This document shows positions 7,153 to 16,772 of a DNA stretch of 64,000 nucleotides, piece by piece. The stretch is from Rhizobium esperanzae. GTDB lineage: Bacteria > Pseudomonadota > Alphaproteobacteria > Rhizobiales > Rhizobiaceae. Both the position numbers and the translations under genes were made by a program. Under the pieces are notes generated by a model. That model searched no databases, had not been told where the DNA came from, and saw only the letters and a program-made list of their open reading frames with translations. How positions within the stretch are numbered: position 1 is the first letter of the stretch; every line of letters begins with the position of its first letter. The stretch is from contig NZ_MXPU01000011.1 in NCBI RefSeq assembly GCF_002204185.1, positions 124,001 through 188,000 on the forward strand, given 5' to 3'.

Positions 7153-10110
7153 ATGCTGACGAAATCGACGCATGGCCTGAAGGATGTCGCAGAAGGGCTG
7201 CTGCGTCCGCTGAGCCAGACGGAGTTGAAGCTGGCGCTGGCCGATCTTCAAGAGGCCGGCAAAAGCGAGCCGTCGGTCGCGGCGATGCTGAAGACGGGAG
7301 GGCGGCTGCGCGATTTCATCGCCGCCGTGCTGTCGCTGTCGCCCTACCTGCGCGAAATCGTCAGTCTTGATCCCGCCATCCTCGCTGGCGCCATCAATGA
7401 ACCGCTGGAGCCGCAGATCGAGGCGCTGATCGCCGAGGCGCGCGGCTGCTGGCGGCCGGACGGCGAGGGAGCCGCACCAGCGGAATCTGTGGTGATGAGC
7501 AGGCTGCGCATCATCAAGCGCAAGGCTGCTTTCCTCGTTGCCGTTGCCGATCTCTCGCGCATCTTCGACGGACGTGCGACGACGGCCTGGCTCAGCCGGC
7601 TTGCCGAAGCGTCGGTTGCGGCCGCGATCGACCATCTGCTGCTTTCGGCGCATGAGGGTGGGAAGCTCAGGCTGCGCGATCCGGCGCAGCCAAGCGAGGG
7701 CTCGGGCCTGATCGTGCTCGGCATGGGCAAGCTCGGCGCGTCCGAACTCAACTATTCCTCCGATATCGATCTCGTTGTCTTCTTCGACGAGGAGGCCGGC
7801 ATCGTGCCCGACCCGGATGACGCGATCGAGATTTTCCCCAGGCTGATGCGCCGGCTGGTGCGCATCCTGCAGGAGCGCACGGCGGACGGTTACGTCTTCC
7901 GCACCGATCTCAGATTGCGTCCCGATCCCGGCTCGACGCCGCTGGCGATCCCGGTTGACGCGGCGATGATCTATTATGAGGGCAGGGGCCAGAACTGGGA
8001 GCGGGCGGCTTTCATCAAGGCGCGCGCCGTGGCCGGAGACCTTGCGGCCGGTGGCGAGTTCCTGCGCGGGCTCGGCCCTTTCGTCTTCCGCAAATATCTC
8101 GATTACGCGGCAATCGCCGATATCCACTCGATCAAGCGGCAGATCCACGCGCACAAGGGCCATGGTGCGATCGCCGTCAAAGGCCATAATGTCAAGCTCG
8201 GCCGCGGCGGCATCCGCGAGATCGAATTCTTCGTCCAGACGCAGCAGCTGATCGCCGGCGGCCGCATGCCGGCGCTGCGCGGCCGGGCGACGGAGGAGAC
8301 GCTCGGCGAACTCACCAAGGCGAAATGGATCGATACGCAGACGCGGGACGAACTGACGGAGGCCTATTGGTTCCTGCGTGATGTCGAACATCGCATCCAG
8401 ATGGTGCGCGACGAGCAGACTCACCTTCTGCCGGAGACCGATGCCGACCTGAAGCGCATTGCCTTCATGATGGGCTTTTCCGACACGCCGAGCTTTTCCG
8501 AAAGGCTGGTCGGCGTACTGAAGACGGTGGAGCGGCGGTATGCCCGCCTTTTCGAACAGGAGACCAGGCTTTCCACTGAAACCGGCAACCTCGTCTTCAC
8601 CGGCCAGGGCGACGACCCGGACACGCTGGAGACGCTGAAGAAGCTTGGCTTCACCAGGCCATCCGACATTTCCCGCATCATCCGCACCTGGCACTATGGC
8701 CGCTATCGCGCCACGCAATCGGTAGAGGCGCGCGAAAGGCTGACGGAGCTGACGCCCGAGTTGCTGCGTGTCTTCGGCGAAAGCAAGCGCGCCGATGAGG
8801 CGCTGCTGCGCTTCGACAGCTTCATCTCCGGCCTTCCCGCCGGCATCCAGCTCTTCTCGCTGCTCGGCAGCAATCCGGCGCTCCTGTCGCTGATCGTCAA
8901 CATCATGTCCTCCGCACCCCGGCTTGCCGAGGTGATCGCCGCCAGGCCGCATGTCTTCGACGGCATGCTCGACCCCGGCCTGATGGCCGAGCTGCCGACG
9001 CGCGACTATCTCGGCGAGCGCCTGAAGGGCTCGCTTGCTCAGGCGCGCCATTATGAGGAAGTGCTCGACCGGCTGCGCATCTTTGCCGCCGAGCAGCGCT
9101 TCCTGATCGGCATCCGCCTGCTCACCGGCGCAATCAATGGCGCAATGGCCGCCCGCGCCTTCACCCATCTCGCCGATCTCATCATCGCAGCCGCACTCGG
9201 TGCCGTGACGAGCGAGATGCGGGCCGCACACGGCGATTATCCCGGTGGTCGCATCGCCATCTCAGGCATGGGCAAGCTCGGCAGCTTCGAGCTGACGGCA
9301 GGTTCCGACATCGATCTGATCCTGCTCTATGATTATGACGACGCAGCTTCCGAATCCGACGGGCCGAAGCCGCTCGATGCGACGCGTTATTTCACCCGTA
9401 TCACCCAGCGACTGATCGCCGCCTTATCTGCGCCGACCGCCGAGGGCGTGCTTTATGAGGTCGACATGCGGCTGCGCCCTTCAGGCAATAAGGGCCCCGT
9501 CGCCACACGCATCAATGCCTTCGGCAAGTACCAGCGCGAGGAGGCCTGGACCTGGGAGCACATGGCGCTCAGCCGCGCCCGGTTGATTTCGGGCGATGAA
9601 AGCCTGATCGCCGAGGCGGAGCATATTATCCGCGAGGTTCTGACTTCAGATCGCGACATCGCCAAGGTAGCGCATGACGTTGCCGAGATGCGCGAACTGA
9701 TCGACAAGGAAAAGCCGCCATCCAGTCTATGGGACTTGAAGCAGATCCCCGGCGGCGTCATCGATCTCGAATTCATTGCCCAATATCTGGCGTTGATCGC
9801 GCCAACGAGGGACGTCGGCATTGCCGTGAACGGCAAGAGCACCGGCGAGGCTCTCAAGCTGCTCGGCGACCGACTGATGCCGGCGGCCGACCTCGACACC
9901 TGCCTCGAAGCCTTTGCGCTCTACACCAGTCTTTCGCAGCTGATCCGGCTCTGCATCGAGAGCGAGTTCGACCCGAACGATGCGCCGGCCGGCCTCATCG
10001 AGCTCGTCTGCCGTGCCGGCGACTGCCCTGACATCAGGACCCTGGAAGGAGAGGTGAAGCGGCTATCGAAGGCGGTGAGGAAAATATTCGTCAATACCGT
10101 GAAAGCTTAG
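7153..10110 (+). CDS. glnE: Glutamine synthetase adenylyltransferase / adenylyl-removing enzyme
   Basis: 985 residues from ATG 7153, which has an AGGGAGAG ribosome site; an in-frame TTG at 7132 would add 7 residues but lacks one. Two nucleotidyltransferase domains are present, each opening with GMGKLG: the N-terminal deadenylylating half (SSDIDLVVFFD) and the C-terminal adenylylating half (GSDIDLILLYD), joined by a helical PII-sensing region. The enzyme turns glutamine synthetase on or off according to nitrogen state under PII (GlnB) control. Its 3' end overlaps the convergent pleC by 4 bp. Confidence 0.97.
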   Translation: MLTKSTHGLKDVAEGLLRPLSQTELKLALADLQEAGKSEPSVAAMLKTGGRLRDFIAAVLSLSPYLREIVSLDPAILAGAINEPLEPQIEALIAEARGCWRPDGEGAAPAESVVMSRLRIIKRKAAFLVAVADLSRIFDGRATTAWLSRLAEASVAAAIDHLLLSAHEGGKLRLRDPAQPSEGSGLIVLGMGKLGASELNYSSDIDLVVFFDEEAGIVPDPDDAIEIFPRLMRRLVRILQERTADGYVFRTDLRLRPDPGSTPLAIPVDAAMIYYEGRGQNWERAAFIKARAVAGDLAAGGEFLRGLGPFVFRKYLDYAAIADIHSIKRQIHAHKGHGAIAVKGHNVKLGRGGIREIEFFVQTQQLIAGGRMPALRGRATEETLGELTKAKWIDTQTRDELTEAYWFLRDVEHRIQMVRDEQTHLLPETDADLKRIAFMMGFSDTPSFSERLVGVLKTVERRYARLFEQETRLSTETGNLVFTGQGDDPDTLETLKKLGFTRPSDISRIIRTWHYGRYRATQSVEARERLTELTPELLRVFGESKRADEALLRFDSFISGLPAGIQLFSLLGSNPALLSLIVNIMSSAPRLAEVIAARPHVFDGMLDPGLMAELPTRDYLGERLKGSLAQARHYEEVLDRLRIFAAEQRFLIGIRLLTGAINGAMAARAFTHLADLIIAAALGAVTSEMRAAHGDYPGGRIAISGMGKLGSFELTAGSDIDLILLYDYDDAASESDGPKPLDATRYFTRITQRLIAALSAPTAEGVLYEVDMRLRPSGNKGPVATRINAFGKYQREEAWTWEHMALSRARLISGDESLIAEAEHIIREVLTSDRDIAKVAHDVAEMRELIDKEKPPSSLWDLKQIPGGVIDLEFIAQYLALIAPTRDVGIAVNGKSTGEALKLLGDRLMPAADLDTCLEAFALYTSLSQLIRLCIESEFDPNDAPAGLIELVCRAGDCPDIRTLEGEVKRLSKAVRKIFVNTVKA

Positions 10111-12410
10111 ACATCATCCGGAATGCGCAGCGAGATTACCGTGCCCACCGCCTCGCGGGAGCGGATCTTCATGCGGCCGCCATGCAGCGAGGTCAGCGAG
10201 CGCGAGATGGCAAGTCCGAGGCCGGAGCCGCCCTTGCTTTTGGCGTACTGGCTCTGCACCTGTTCGAACGGCTGGCCGATTTTCGAGAGCGCCGAGCGGG
10301 GAATGCCGATGCCGGTGTCGGCGATGGTGACGAAGACGGCGCCGTCGACGCGGCGCGTGCGCACCGCGATGCGGCCGCCATTGTCGGTGAATTTCACCGC
10401 ATTGGAGAGCAGGTTGAGCAGCACCTGTTTCATCGCCCGGCGGTCGGCCGTCAGCGTCAGGCCCGACGAGATGCGCTGTTCGATGACGATGTTCTTTTCG
10501 GCGGCCGGAATGGCGGTGAAACGCAGGCTTTCCTCGATCAGCGGCACGAGGTCGATGCGCTCGCGGTGCAACTTCAGGTGGCCGGCCTCGATCTTCGACA
10601 TGTCTAGAATGTCACTGATGACGTTGAGCAGATGTTTGCCGCTGTCATGGATATCGCGGGCATATTCGTCGTATTTCAGCGAGCCGAGCGGCCCGAACAT
10701 CTGGTTCTGCAGGATCTCGGAGAAACCGAGGATGGCATTGAGCGGGGTGCGCAGCTCATGCGACATGTTGGCGAGGAATTCCGACTTCGCCTTGTTGGCG
10801 GCCTCGGCGCGCTCCTTCTCTGCCTGATAGTTGGCGTTCGCCGTCGAAAGCTCGGCCTTCTGCAGCTCCAGCGTCTGGCGCGAGGCGGAGAGGTCGCCGA
10901 TCGTCGCCATCAGCCGGCGTTCGGATTCGCGCAGCCGCTCCTGATGACGTTTCATCAGCGTGATATCGGTGCCGACCGAAACGCGGCCGCCGTCGCGTGT
11001 GCGCCGCTCGTTGATCTGCAGCCAGCGCTCGTCGGCAAGCTGCACCTCCGTCGTGCGCCCCGAGCCGTCGGCATCGGCGACCCGCCGCTCGATGACCGGG
11101 CGGGCGGCAGCGGCATTGACGATCGAGCGTTCGGTGCCGGGCACCAGCACGCTATCCGGCAGGCCGTAGGCTTCCTGGAAATGCGTGTTGCACATGACGA
11201 GCCGGTCGTTCTTGTCCCAGAGTACAAAGGCTTCGGAGGTGCATTCGATGGCGTCGGCGAGCCGCTGGTCGGCTTCGGCATAGCGCTGAGCGAGCCGGTG
11301 CTGTTCGGTGACGTCCATGGCGATGCCGATCAGGTGCATGCGGCCGGAATTGCTGCGGATCACCTGGGCGCGGGCGCGCATCCACACATAGTGGCCGCCG
11401 GCATGGCGCATGCGGAAGATCTGGTCGACCTGGCCGGAATGGCCGTTGGCGATGGCGCGCGCGATTTCGTAGAGACCGCCGTCATCCGGATGCATCAGCC
11501 GCGCGGCCTCGCCGAACCCCAGTGTCTTGTCCGAACCCGGCAGGCCGAGCATGTCGTACATCGAGCGCGACCAGAAGAATTCGCGGTTCTCGAAATCGAA
11601 ATCCCAAAGGCCGCAACGGCCGCGCGACAGCGCCGTCTCGACGCGCAGGTTCGATTCCAGGAAGATATCGTCGGCGTCGCGGGCGCGTTTCACCTGGGTG
11701 TAATAGGCGTAGAGGATGACGAGCAGGATCGAGGATATGCCTGCAAACAGAGTGACGTTGAGCGCCAGCTCCTCGCGCCAGACCTGACTGATCTCCTCAA
11801 GCGAGGTGGCGGCGACGATATAGCCGCCGGCATTGCCCATCAAGGTGATCTCGGCATAGTGCGGCACGCCGCCGATCGTGGTTTCGATCACCCCGGCACG
11901 ATCGCCGAAACGCCGGATCGCCGAGACCTCCGGGAAGAAATCGCCGACATTGCTGCCGACATGCGAAAGCCCGGCGGTCGTTGCGGCGAAAACCTTGCCG
12001 CTGGCCTGCACCAGCAGCACGAAAGCGCCACTGTCCAGCCGGTCCTGCGGCAGGTATTTGGCGAGGCGGGTCTGCGCCTGGCCGATATCGCCGTTGTCGA
12101 AGATCTGGGACGCATCGGCAAACACCGCCGAGGCAGTCGCCGCCGAGAGCGCTGTGGCATGGCGGGCGGAAGCCTCCAGCCGGGCATATTCATTCATCAT
12201 GCCGAAGAAATGCGAGGCGGCGACGACGGAGAGGAAGGCAACGATCAGCGCCGGAATGGTGCGCTTCAAGATGAGTTCCGCCTTCGGCAGATGACGAAGG
12301 AGCGGTTCCGATGCCGGATGACCGGAAAGGCTGTTTCGCCAAGCTTTCAGCCCGCCAAAATCGACACGCAGCCGTCCTCCGGCCACGGTTGCCCGTCGCA
12401 CGTCCATCAT
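10107..12410 (-). CDS. pleC: PleC-type cell-cycle histidine kinase/phosphatase
   Basis: 767 residues. Membrane helices at about 51-70 and 219-238 bracket a periplasmic domain. Two PAS domains (about 255-370 and 381-486) and a coiled coil (about 486-545) lead to the dimerisation domain with His551 in ANMSHELRTPLNAI. The segment just after it (SEILQNQMFGPLG, YARDIHDSGKHLL) is the specific signature of the DivJ/PleC family that acts on DivK and PleD. The ATPase boxes (LLSNAVKFT, DTGIGIP, GSGLGLAIS) are intact. In S. meliloti pleC sits next to glnE, as recalled, which supports this name over divJ. It controls asymmetric division through DivK and CtrA. Confidence 0.85.
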   Translation of the reverse strand: MMDVRRATVAGGRLRVDFGGLKAWRNSLSGHPASEPLLRHLPKAELILKRTIPALIVAFLSVVAASHFFGMMNEYARLEASARHATALSAATASAVFADASQIFDNGDIGQAQTRLAKYLPQDRLDSGAFVLLVQASGKVFAATTAGLSHVGSNVGDFFPEVSAIRRFGDRAGVIETTIGGVPHYAEITLMGNAGGYIVAATSLEEISQVWREELALNVTLFAGISSILLVILYAYYTQVKRARDADDIFLESNLRVETALSRGRCGLWDFDFENREFFWSRSMYDMLGLPGSDKTLGFGEAARLMHPDDGGLYEIARAIANGHSGQVDQIFRMRHAGGHYVWMRARAQVIRSNSGRMHLIGIAMDVTEQHRLAQRYAEADQRLADAIECTSEAFVLWDKNDRLVMCNTHFQEAYGLPDSVLVPGTERSIVNAAAARPVIERRVADADGSGRTTEVQLADERWLQINERRTRDGGRVSVGTDITLMKRHQERLRESERRLMATIGDLSASRQTLELQKAELSTANANYQAEKERAEAANKAKSEFLANMSHELRTPLNAILGFSEILQNQMFGPLGSLKYDEYARDIHDSGKHLLNVISDILDMSKIEAGHLKLHRERIDLVPLIEESLRFTAIPAAEKNIVIEQRISSGLTLTADRRAMKQVLLNLLSNAVKFTDNGGRIAVRTRRVDGAVFVTIADTGIGIPRSALSKIGQPFEQVQSQYAKSKGGSGLGLAISRSLTSLHGGRMKIRSREAVGTVISLRIPDDV

Positions 12411-12601
12411 CTCTTCGCCTTGTCCCTCGTGTGATTCGCGCGCCGCTCGCTCGAACCTGACCTAGAGAATCACGGGTGATTCGCCTTGTCCAGAGGCAAA
12501 GGTAAAAATCCGTTAACTATTTAAATTTCTGTATTTTTTGCGCTATTCGAATCAGCGGTCCGGCCGGCCGTCACGTCCTGCGCGGCGGCCGGTTCGGCAA
12601 A

Positions 12602-15250
12602 TCACCCTTTAAGCGTGCGCTCGACGATATCGAGGACGTCGGTGGAAAGGTTGGGCGCCTGTTCGATCCTGCTCAATGCGGCGCGGGCGTGATCGGCGCG
12701 CGTCGGCTCCAGCGAGCGCCAGGAGCGCATCGAGGTCAGAATGCGGGCGGCAAGCTGCGGGTTGCGCTCGTCGATTTCGAGAATTTCGCCCGCGAGGAAA
12801 CGATAGCCTTCGCCGTCGGCACGGCCGAAACCGGTCGGATTGGCAAAGGCGAAGGTGCCAACCAACGCCCGCATTCTGTTCGGATTGGTCCGCTTGAAAA
12901 GCGAATTCTCCATGAGGGCGCGCACCCGCTCCAGGGTCTTGGCGCCTGGAATGCCGGCCTGGATCGAGAACCATTTGTCGATGACGAGCGCGTTTTCTGC
13001 GAAGCGGTCGCGGAAAGCGGCCAGCGCCTCACCCGTCTCTGCACTCTCGGGGAAATGGTGGACGAGAAGCGTCAGCGCATGGCTGAGATCGGTCATATTG
13101 TTGGCCGCGTCGAAGGCGGCCTTGGCGCGAACCGGTGTCTGCTCGGCATAGGAGAGGTAGGTGAGGGCGCTATTGCGCAACGCGCGCAAGCCGGCGCTTT
13201 TGGCATCCGGGCTGAAATCGCCTGAGGTCGTCATCGATGCGTAGAGGCCGGCAAAGATACTCTTTCCGGCATCGGCGATTTGTTTCAGAATCGCCTGCCG
13301 GCCAGCATGGATGGCGTCGGGATCGTTATTGCCGCCGAGTTCGCGGGCAATATCGGATTCGCTCGGCAGAGCCAGCGCCTGGGCGCGAAAGGCAGGCTCG
13401 AGGCTCTCGTCGGCGGCAGCCGCCACCAGGGTCTCGACGAAGGTCGCCTCGCAGGCAACCGGCTTGCCCTCACGCGCGTCACGGGCGGCTTTGAGAAGGT
13501 TCGGCAGCGCCAGATCGGTCAGCGCCTGCCAGCGGGCGAAATGATCCGTCTCATGACGGGCGAGATGGGCGAGATCGGCCGGGCTCTGATCGAAATGCAG
13601 GTTGATCGGCGCCGAGAAGCTGCGGTTGATCGAGACAACCGGCCTCGAGCCGATGCCGTGGAATACCGCCGTCTGTGCGCGGCTGGTCAGGTGCAGCACC
13701 TCGCCGGAATATTCCGCGCCGCTGACCGCGCTCGGCTCGATCTTGCCGCCGTTTTCGCCGAAGAGCGCGAGGCTGAGCGGAATATGCATCGGTTCCTTGC
13801 TCGATTGGCCTGGAGTAGCAGGGATCATCTGTTCGAGCGACAGGGTGAAGGTGCCGGCTGCCGCATCATAGGCGCCTGATGCGGTGACGAGCGGCGTGCC
13901 GGCCTGATGGTACCAGAGCGAGAATTGCGTGAGGTCGCGCCCGCTCGCATCCTCAAAGCATTTGACGAAATCCTCGATCGTCACCGCCTGGCCGTCATGG
14001 CGGTCGAAATAGAGATCCATGCCCTTCTTGAAGCCATCTCTGCCGAGCAGCGTCGCGATCATCCGCGTGACTTCGCTGCCCTTCTCGTAGACGGTCCGCG
14101 TGTAGAAATTGTTGATCTCGCGGTATGTCGTCGGCCGCACCGGGTGGGCGAGCGGGCCGCCATCCTCCGGAAACTGCTCGGATTTCAGGTGGCGCACATC
14201 GGCGATGCGCTTGACCGGGCGCGAGCGCTGGTCGGAGGAAAATTCCTGGTCGCGATAGACCGTCAGGCCTTCCTTGAGGCACAGCTGGAACCAGTCGCGG
14301 CAGGTGATGCGGTTGCCGGTCCAATTGTGGAAATATTCATGGGCGATGACCGCTTCGATATTGGCGTAGTCGGCATCGGTCGCGGTCTCGGGATCGGCAA
14401 GGACATATCTGTCGTTGAAGACGTTGAGGCCCTTGTTTTCCATCGCCCCCATGTTGAAGTCGGAGACGGCGACGATCATGAAGATGTCGAGATCATATTC
14501 GCGCCCGAACCGCTCTTCGTCCCACTTCATTGAGCGCTTCAGCGCATCCATCGCATAGGCTGCGCGGGGCTCCTTGCCGTGTTCGACATAGATCTTCAGC
14601 ACCACTTCCCGGCCGGACATGGTGGTGAAGGTGTCTTCGACGACGCCGAGATCGCCGGCGACGAGGGCGAAGAGATAGCTTGGCTTCGGATGCGGGTCGA
14701 ACCAGGCGGCGAAATGCTTGCCGGGGCCATAGCCGGCGCCGCCGAGGAAGTTGCCGTTCGACAGCAGCAGCGGGTTGGCGTCCTTGTCGGCGATGATATT
14801 GACCGTGAACGGCGCAAGCACGTCGGGCCGGTCGGGGAAATAGGTGATGCGGCGGAAGCCTTCCGCCTCGCACTGGGTGCAGTAGATGCCGCCGGTGCGG
14901 TAAAGGCCCATCAGTTGGGTATTGGCTTCAGGATTGATGATCGTGGTGATCGTCAGCTCGAAGGGAGCGCTCTCCGGCAGGTCGCGCACCGTCAGGCTTT
15001 CCGGCGTTGCGTCATAACGTGAAGGGTCAAGCTCAACCTGGTCGAACAGCAGCCCCGCCAGCGTCAGCTCGTCGCCGTCGAGCACGATCGGCGCCGCAAT
15101 GTCGGCGCCCGGACGGCGATGAAAGATGAGCCGCGCTTCGACCTTCGTCTCCGTCGGATCAAGTTCGAATGTCAGGTCCACGCGTTCCAGCACGAAGTCG
15201 GTGGGACGGTAATCTGCCAGATGAATGACCTGGCCGGTATCTGTTCGCAT
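12602..15250 (-). CDS. pepN: Aminopeptidase N (M1 family, PepN)
   Basis: 882 residues. The M1 signature is complete: the exopeptidase motif GAMEN at 268-272, the zinc site HEYFHNW (His304, Glu305, His308) and the third zinc ligand Glu327 in LKEGLT. A C-terminal helical half completes the bacterial PepN form. It is a cytosolic zinc enzyme that trims N-terminal residues from peptides. It starts at ATG 15250. Between it and pleC are 191 bp holding the pleC promoter side; a GC-rich inverted repeat just past the pepN stop lacks a T tract, so it is not a clear terminator. Confidence 0.96.
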   Translation of the reverse strand: MRTDTGQVIHLADYRPTDFVLERVDLTFELDPTETKVEARLIFHRRPGADIAAPIVLDGDELTLAGLLFDQVELDPSRYDATPESLTVRDLPESAPFELTITTIINPEANTQLMGLYRTGGIYCTQCEAEGFRRITYFPDRPDVLAPFTVNIIADKDANPLLLSNGNFLGGAGYGPGKHFAAWFDPHPKPSYLFALVAGDLGVVEDTFTTMSGREVVLKIYVEHGKEPRAAYAMDALKRSMKWDEERFGREYDLDIFMIVAVSDFNMGAMENKGLNVFNDRYVLADPETATDADYANIEAVIAHEYFHNWTGNRITCRDWFQLCLKEGLTVYRDQEFSSDQRSRPVKRIADVRHLKSEQFPEDGGPLAHPVRPTTYREINNFYTRTVYEKGSEVTRMIATLLGRDGFKKGMDLYFDRHDGQAVTIEDFVKCFEDASGRDLTQFSLWYHQAGTPLVTASGAYDAAAGTFTLSLEQMIPATPGQSSKEPMHIPLSLALFGENGGKIEPSAVSGAEYSGEVLHLTSRAQTAVFHGIGSRPVVSINRSFSAPINLHFDQSPADLAHLARHETDHFARWQALTDLALPNLLKAARDAREGKPVACEATFVETLVAAAADESLEPAFRAQALALPSESDIARELGGNNDPDAIHAGRQAILKQIADAGKSIFAGLYASMTTSGDFSPDAKSAGLRALRNSALTYLSYAEQTPVRAKAAFDAANNMTDLSHALTLLVHHFPESAETGEALAAFRDRFAENALVIDKWFSIQAGIPGAKTLERVRALMENSLFKRTNPNRMRALVGTFAFANPTGFGRADGEGYRFLAGEILEIDERNPQLAARILTSMRSWRSLEPTRADHARAALSRIEQAPNLSTDVLDIVERTLKG

Positions 15251-15354
15251 GGTGTTTCCTGAAGACCGTTATGTGACAACCGCGGAATACAGAGGCGGGC
15301 GCGCTCTGCCTAGTTGCCGGGCATGATTACATTAAAATCTGAACTAAAGTTAAA

Positions 15355-15505
15355 GCAAATCGTCGGGGAACGCGATTGAGCGCTGCCTTGCTCGCCCTCG
15401 GTTACGCGACGCTGTACAGGCGAGGCGTCGTAAGCAGCGGCACGCCGCCTGTGCGGCTGCGGAGGAAAGCGGTTTCGCGATTATCCCGCCTTGTGGCGGT
15501 TTTTT
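15355..15505 (+). ncRNA. Candidate structured RNA / leader with its own terminator
   Basis: The 360-bp gap 15251-15610 lies between the divergently read pepN and a DMT transporter and holds no convincing ORF. It contains a possible promoter (TTACAT, 17 bp, TTAAAG, ending near 15352). Two overlapping, mutually exclusive hairpins follow (15391-15396 with 15419-15424; 15407-15412 with 15425-15430), then a strong hairpin 15434-15460 with a single G:G mismatch, and a terminator at 15485-15505. Because pepN reads the other way, that terminator must end a plus-strand transcript born in this gap. It could be a small RNA or an attenuating leader of the transporter gene 105 bp on. No known family was recognised. 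Confidence 0.5.
15485..15505 (+). terminator. Rho-independent terminator inside the pepN/DMT gap
   Basis: The sequence CCCGCC-TTGT-GGCGG is followed by six T residues. It is a compact GC stem with a perfect T tract and lies about 100 bp before the next start codon, with no protein gene upstream on this strand. Confidence 0.75.
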
Positions 15506-15610
15506 CGCCCATCTCGATTTTCTTTCGCTACGATGACAGACGTCACTCGCCGCGTCCCCGAGTCGGGCGCGTCTCCCCGTTCCTGTTAAGTCAGCATCAG
15601 AGCCAGGATC

Positions 15611-16549
15611 ATGCACTCGGTTCTCAGAAACCCGATGAGAGGCATTGCGCTGAAAGTCTCGTCGGTCGTGGTCTTCCTGGCCATGCAGACCTTCATCAAG
15701 CTGGCCGGCCCGGATATCCCGCCGGGCCAGGTCACCTTCTGCAGGTCCTTCTTCGCGCTATTCCCGATCATGGCCTACCTCGCTTATATCGGCCAGCTCA
15801 GCGCAGCCTTCCGCACCGCCAACCCGGTCGGGCACCTGAAGCGCGGCACGATCGGCATCCTGTCGATGGCCTTCGGCTTTTACGGACTGCTGCATCTGCC
15901 GCTGCCGGAGGCGATCGCGCTCGGCTACGCCTTGCCGCTCGTCGCCGTTATCTTCGCCGCGGTTTTTCTTGGCGAGACCGTGCGCATCTATCGCTGGAGC
16001 GCCGTTCTGGTCGGCATCGTCGGCGTCGCTATCGTCTCCTGGCCGAAACTGACGCTGTTGCGTGACGGCGGCATGGAAGCAGAACAGGCCCTCGGCGCGC
16101 TTTGCGTGCTGCTCTCGGCCGTTCTCGGCGGCATGGCGATGATCCAGGTGCGGCGTCTTGTCGAGGAGGAGAAGACGGCGACGATCGTGCTGTATTTCTC
16201 GCTCACCGCATCGGTCTTCTCGCTGGCTTCCATTCCTTTCGGCTGGCTCGTCCTGCCATGGCCGTCGGCGCTTTATCTGGTCGCTGCCGGCTTTTGCGGT
16301 GGCGTCGCCCAGATTCTGCTGACGGAAAGCTACCGCCATGCCGATGTCTCCACCATCGCGCCGTTCGAATATACCTCGATCCTGCTCGGCGGTATCGTCG
16401 GCTACTTCGTGTTCGGCGACGTGCCGACCGTCACCATGCTGATCGGTACCGCCATCATCGTTGCCGCCGGTATCTTCATCATCTATCGCGAGCATCAGCT
16501 GGGCATCGAACAGCGCGAAGCGCGCAAGGCGACGACGCCGCAAGCCTGA
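15611..16549 (+). CDS. DMT-superfamily (EamA) transporter
   Basis: 312 residues, about ten predicted membrane helices, built as two EamA repeats. The second repeat has the typical SYRHADVSTIAPFEYTSILLGGIVGY-type passage. The family exports or imports small metabolites; the substrate cannot be read from sequence. The start codon at 15611 has only a weak AGGA upstream. The terminator-bearing stretch before it may attenuate its expression. Confidence 0.85.
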   Translation: MHSVLRNPMRGIALKVSSVVVFLAMQTFIKLAGPDIPPGQVTFCRSFFALFPIMAYLAYIGQLSAAFRTANPVGHLKRGTIGILSMAFGFYGLLHLPLPEAIALGYALPLVAVIFAAVFLGETVRIYRWSAVLVGIVGVAIVSWPKLTLLRDGGMEAEQALGALCVLLSAVLGGMAMIQVRRLVEEEKTATIVLYFSLTASVFSLASIPFGWLVLPWPSALYLVAAGFCGGVAQILLTESYRHADVSTIAPFEYTSILLGGIVGYFVFGDVPTVTMLIGTAIIVAAGIFIIYREHQLGIEQREARKATTPQA

Positions 16550-16657
16550 CGCTCTGACCGGCATTAACGCGAAGATTGCCTCCGTGCGAGGCTTGCTTTC
16601 GATGAGCGAAAAGAATGGCGAATTCTTGGGATGGCGTCGACCCGCGGAATATGATTG

Positions 16658-16685
16658 TTGAACATGAGAAACTATCATTTATTCA
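16658..16685 (+). promoter_or_regulatory. Probable promoter of the 16773 gene
   Basis: TTGAAC (16658-16663), a 16-bp spacer, then TATTCA (16680-16685). A start of transcription near 16692 would leave the ATG at 16695 essentially leaderless and favours translation from 16773. Confidence 0.4.
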
Positions 16686-16772
16686 ACGCTATGCATGTCT
16701 GATAGGCCGCTTTGCGGCTTCGATATTACTGCTCCGAACGCTGGCCTGCGAGCGGAGGTGGAGAAAAGCATA

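Noticed and set aside
7123..9231. A 702-codon open frame antisense to glnE
   Set aside because: Low-complexity Arg/Ala/Gln/His-rich translation typical of reverse-strand reading in GC-rich genes; glnE motifs are complete on the plus strand.
10975..12274. Several small plus-strand frames within pleC
   Set aside because: All are shadows of a well-supported gene and lack ribosome sites.
10632..12434. A 600-codon plus-strand frame antisense to pleC
   Set aside because: Same antisense effect; no ribosome site, and pleC has all kinase boxes.
12411..12601. CtrA box TTAACTATTTAA before pleC
   Set aside because: The spacing between the TTAA halves is 4 bp instead of 7, so it does not fit the CtrA consensus.
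15391..15430. Classical H-type pseudoknot in the candidate RNA
   Set aside because: The interleaved arms have no bases between the two 3' strands, so the crossing loop would have zero length; competing hairpins are more likely than a stable pseudoknot.
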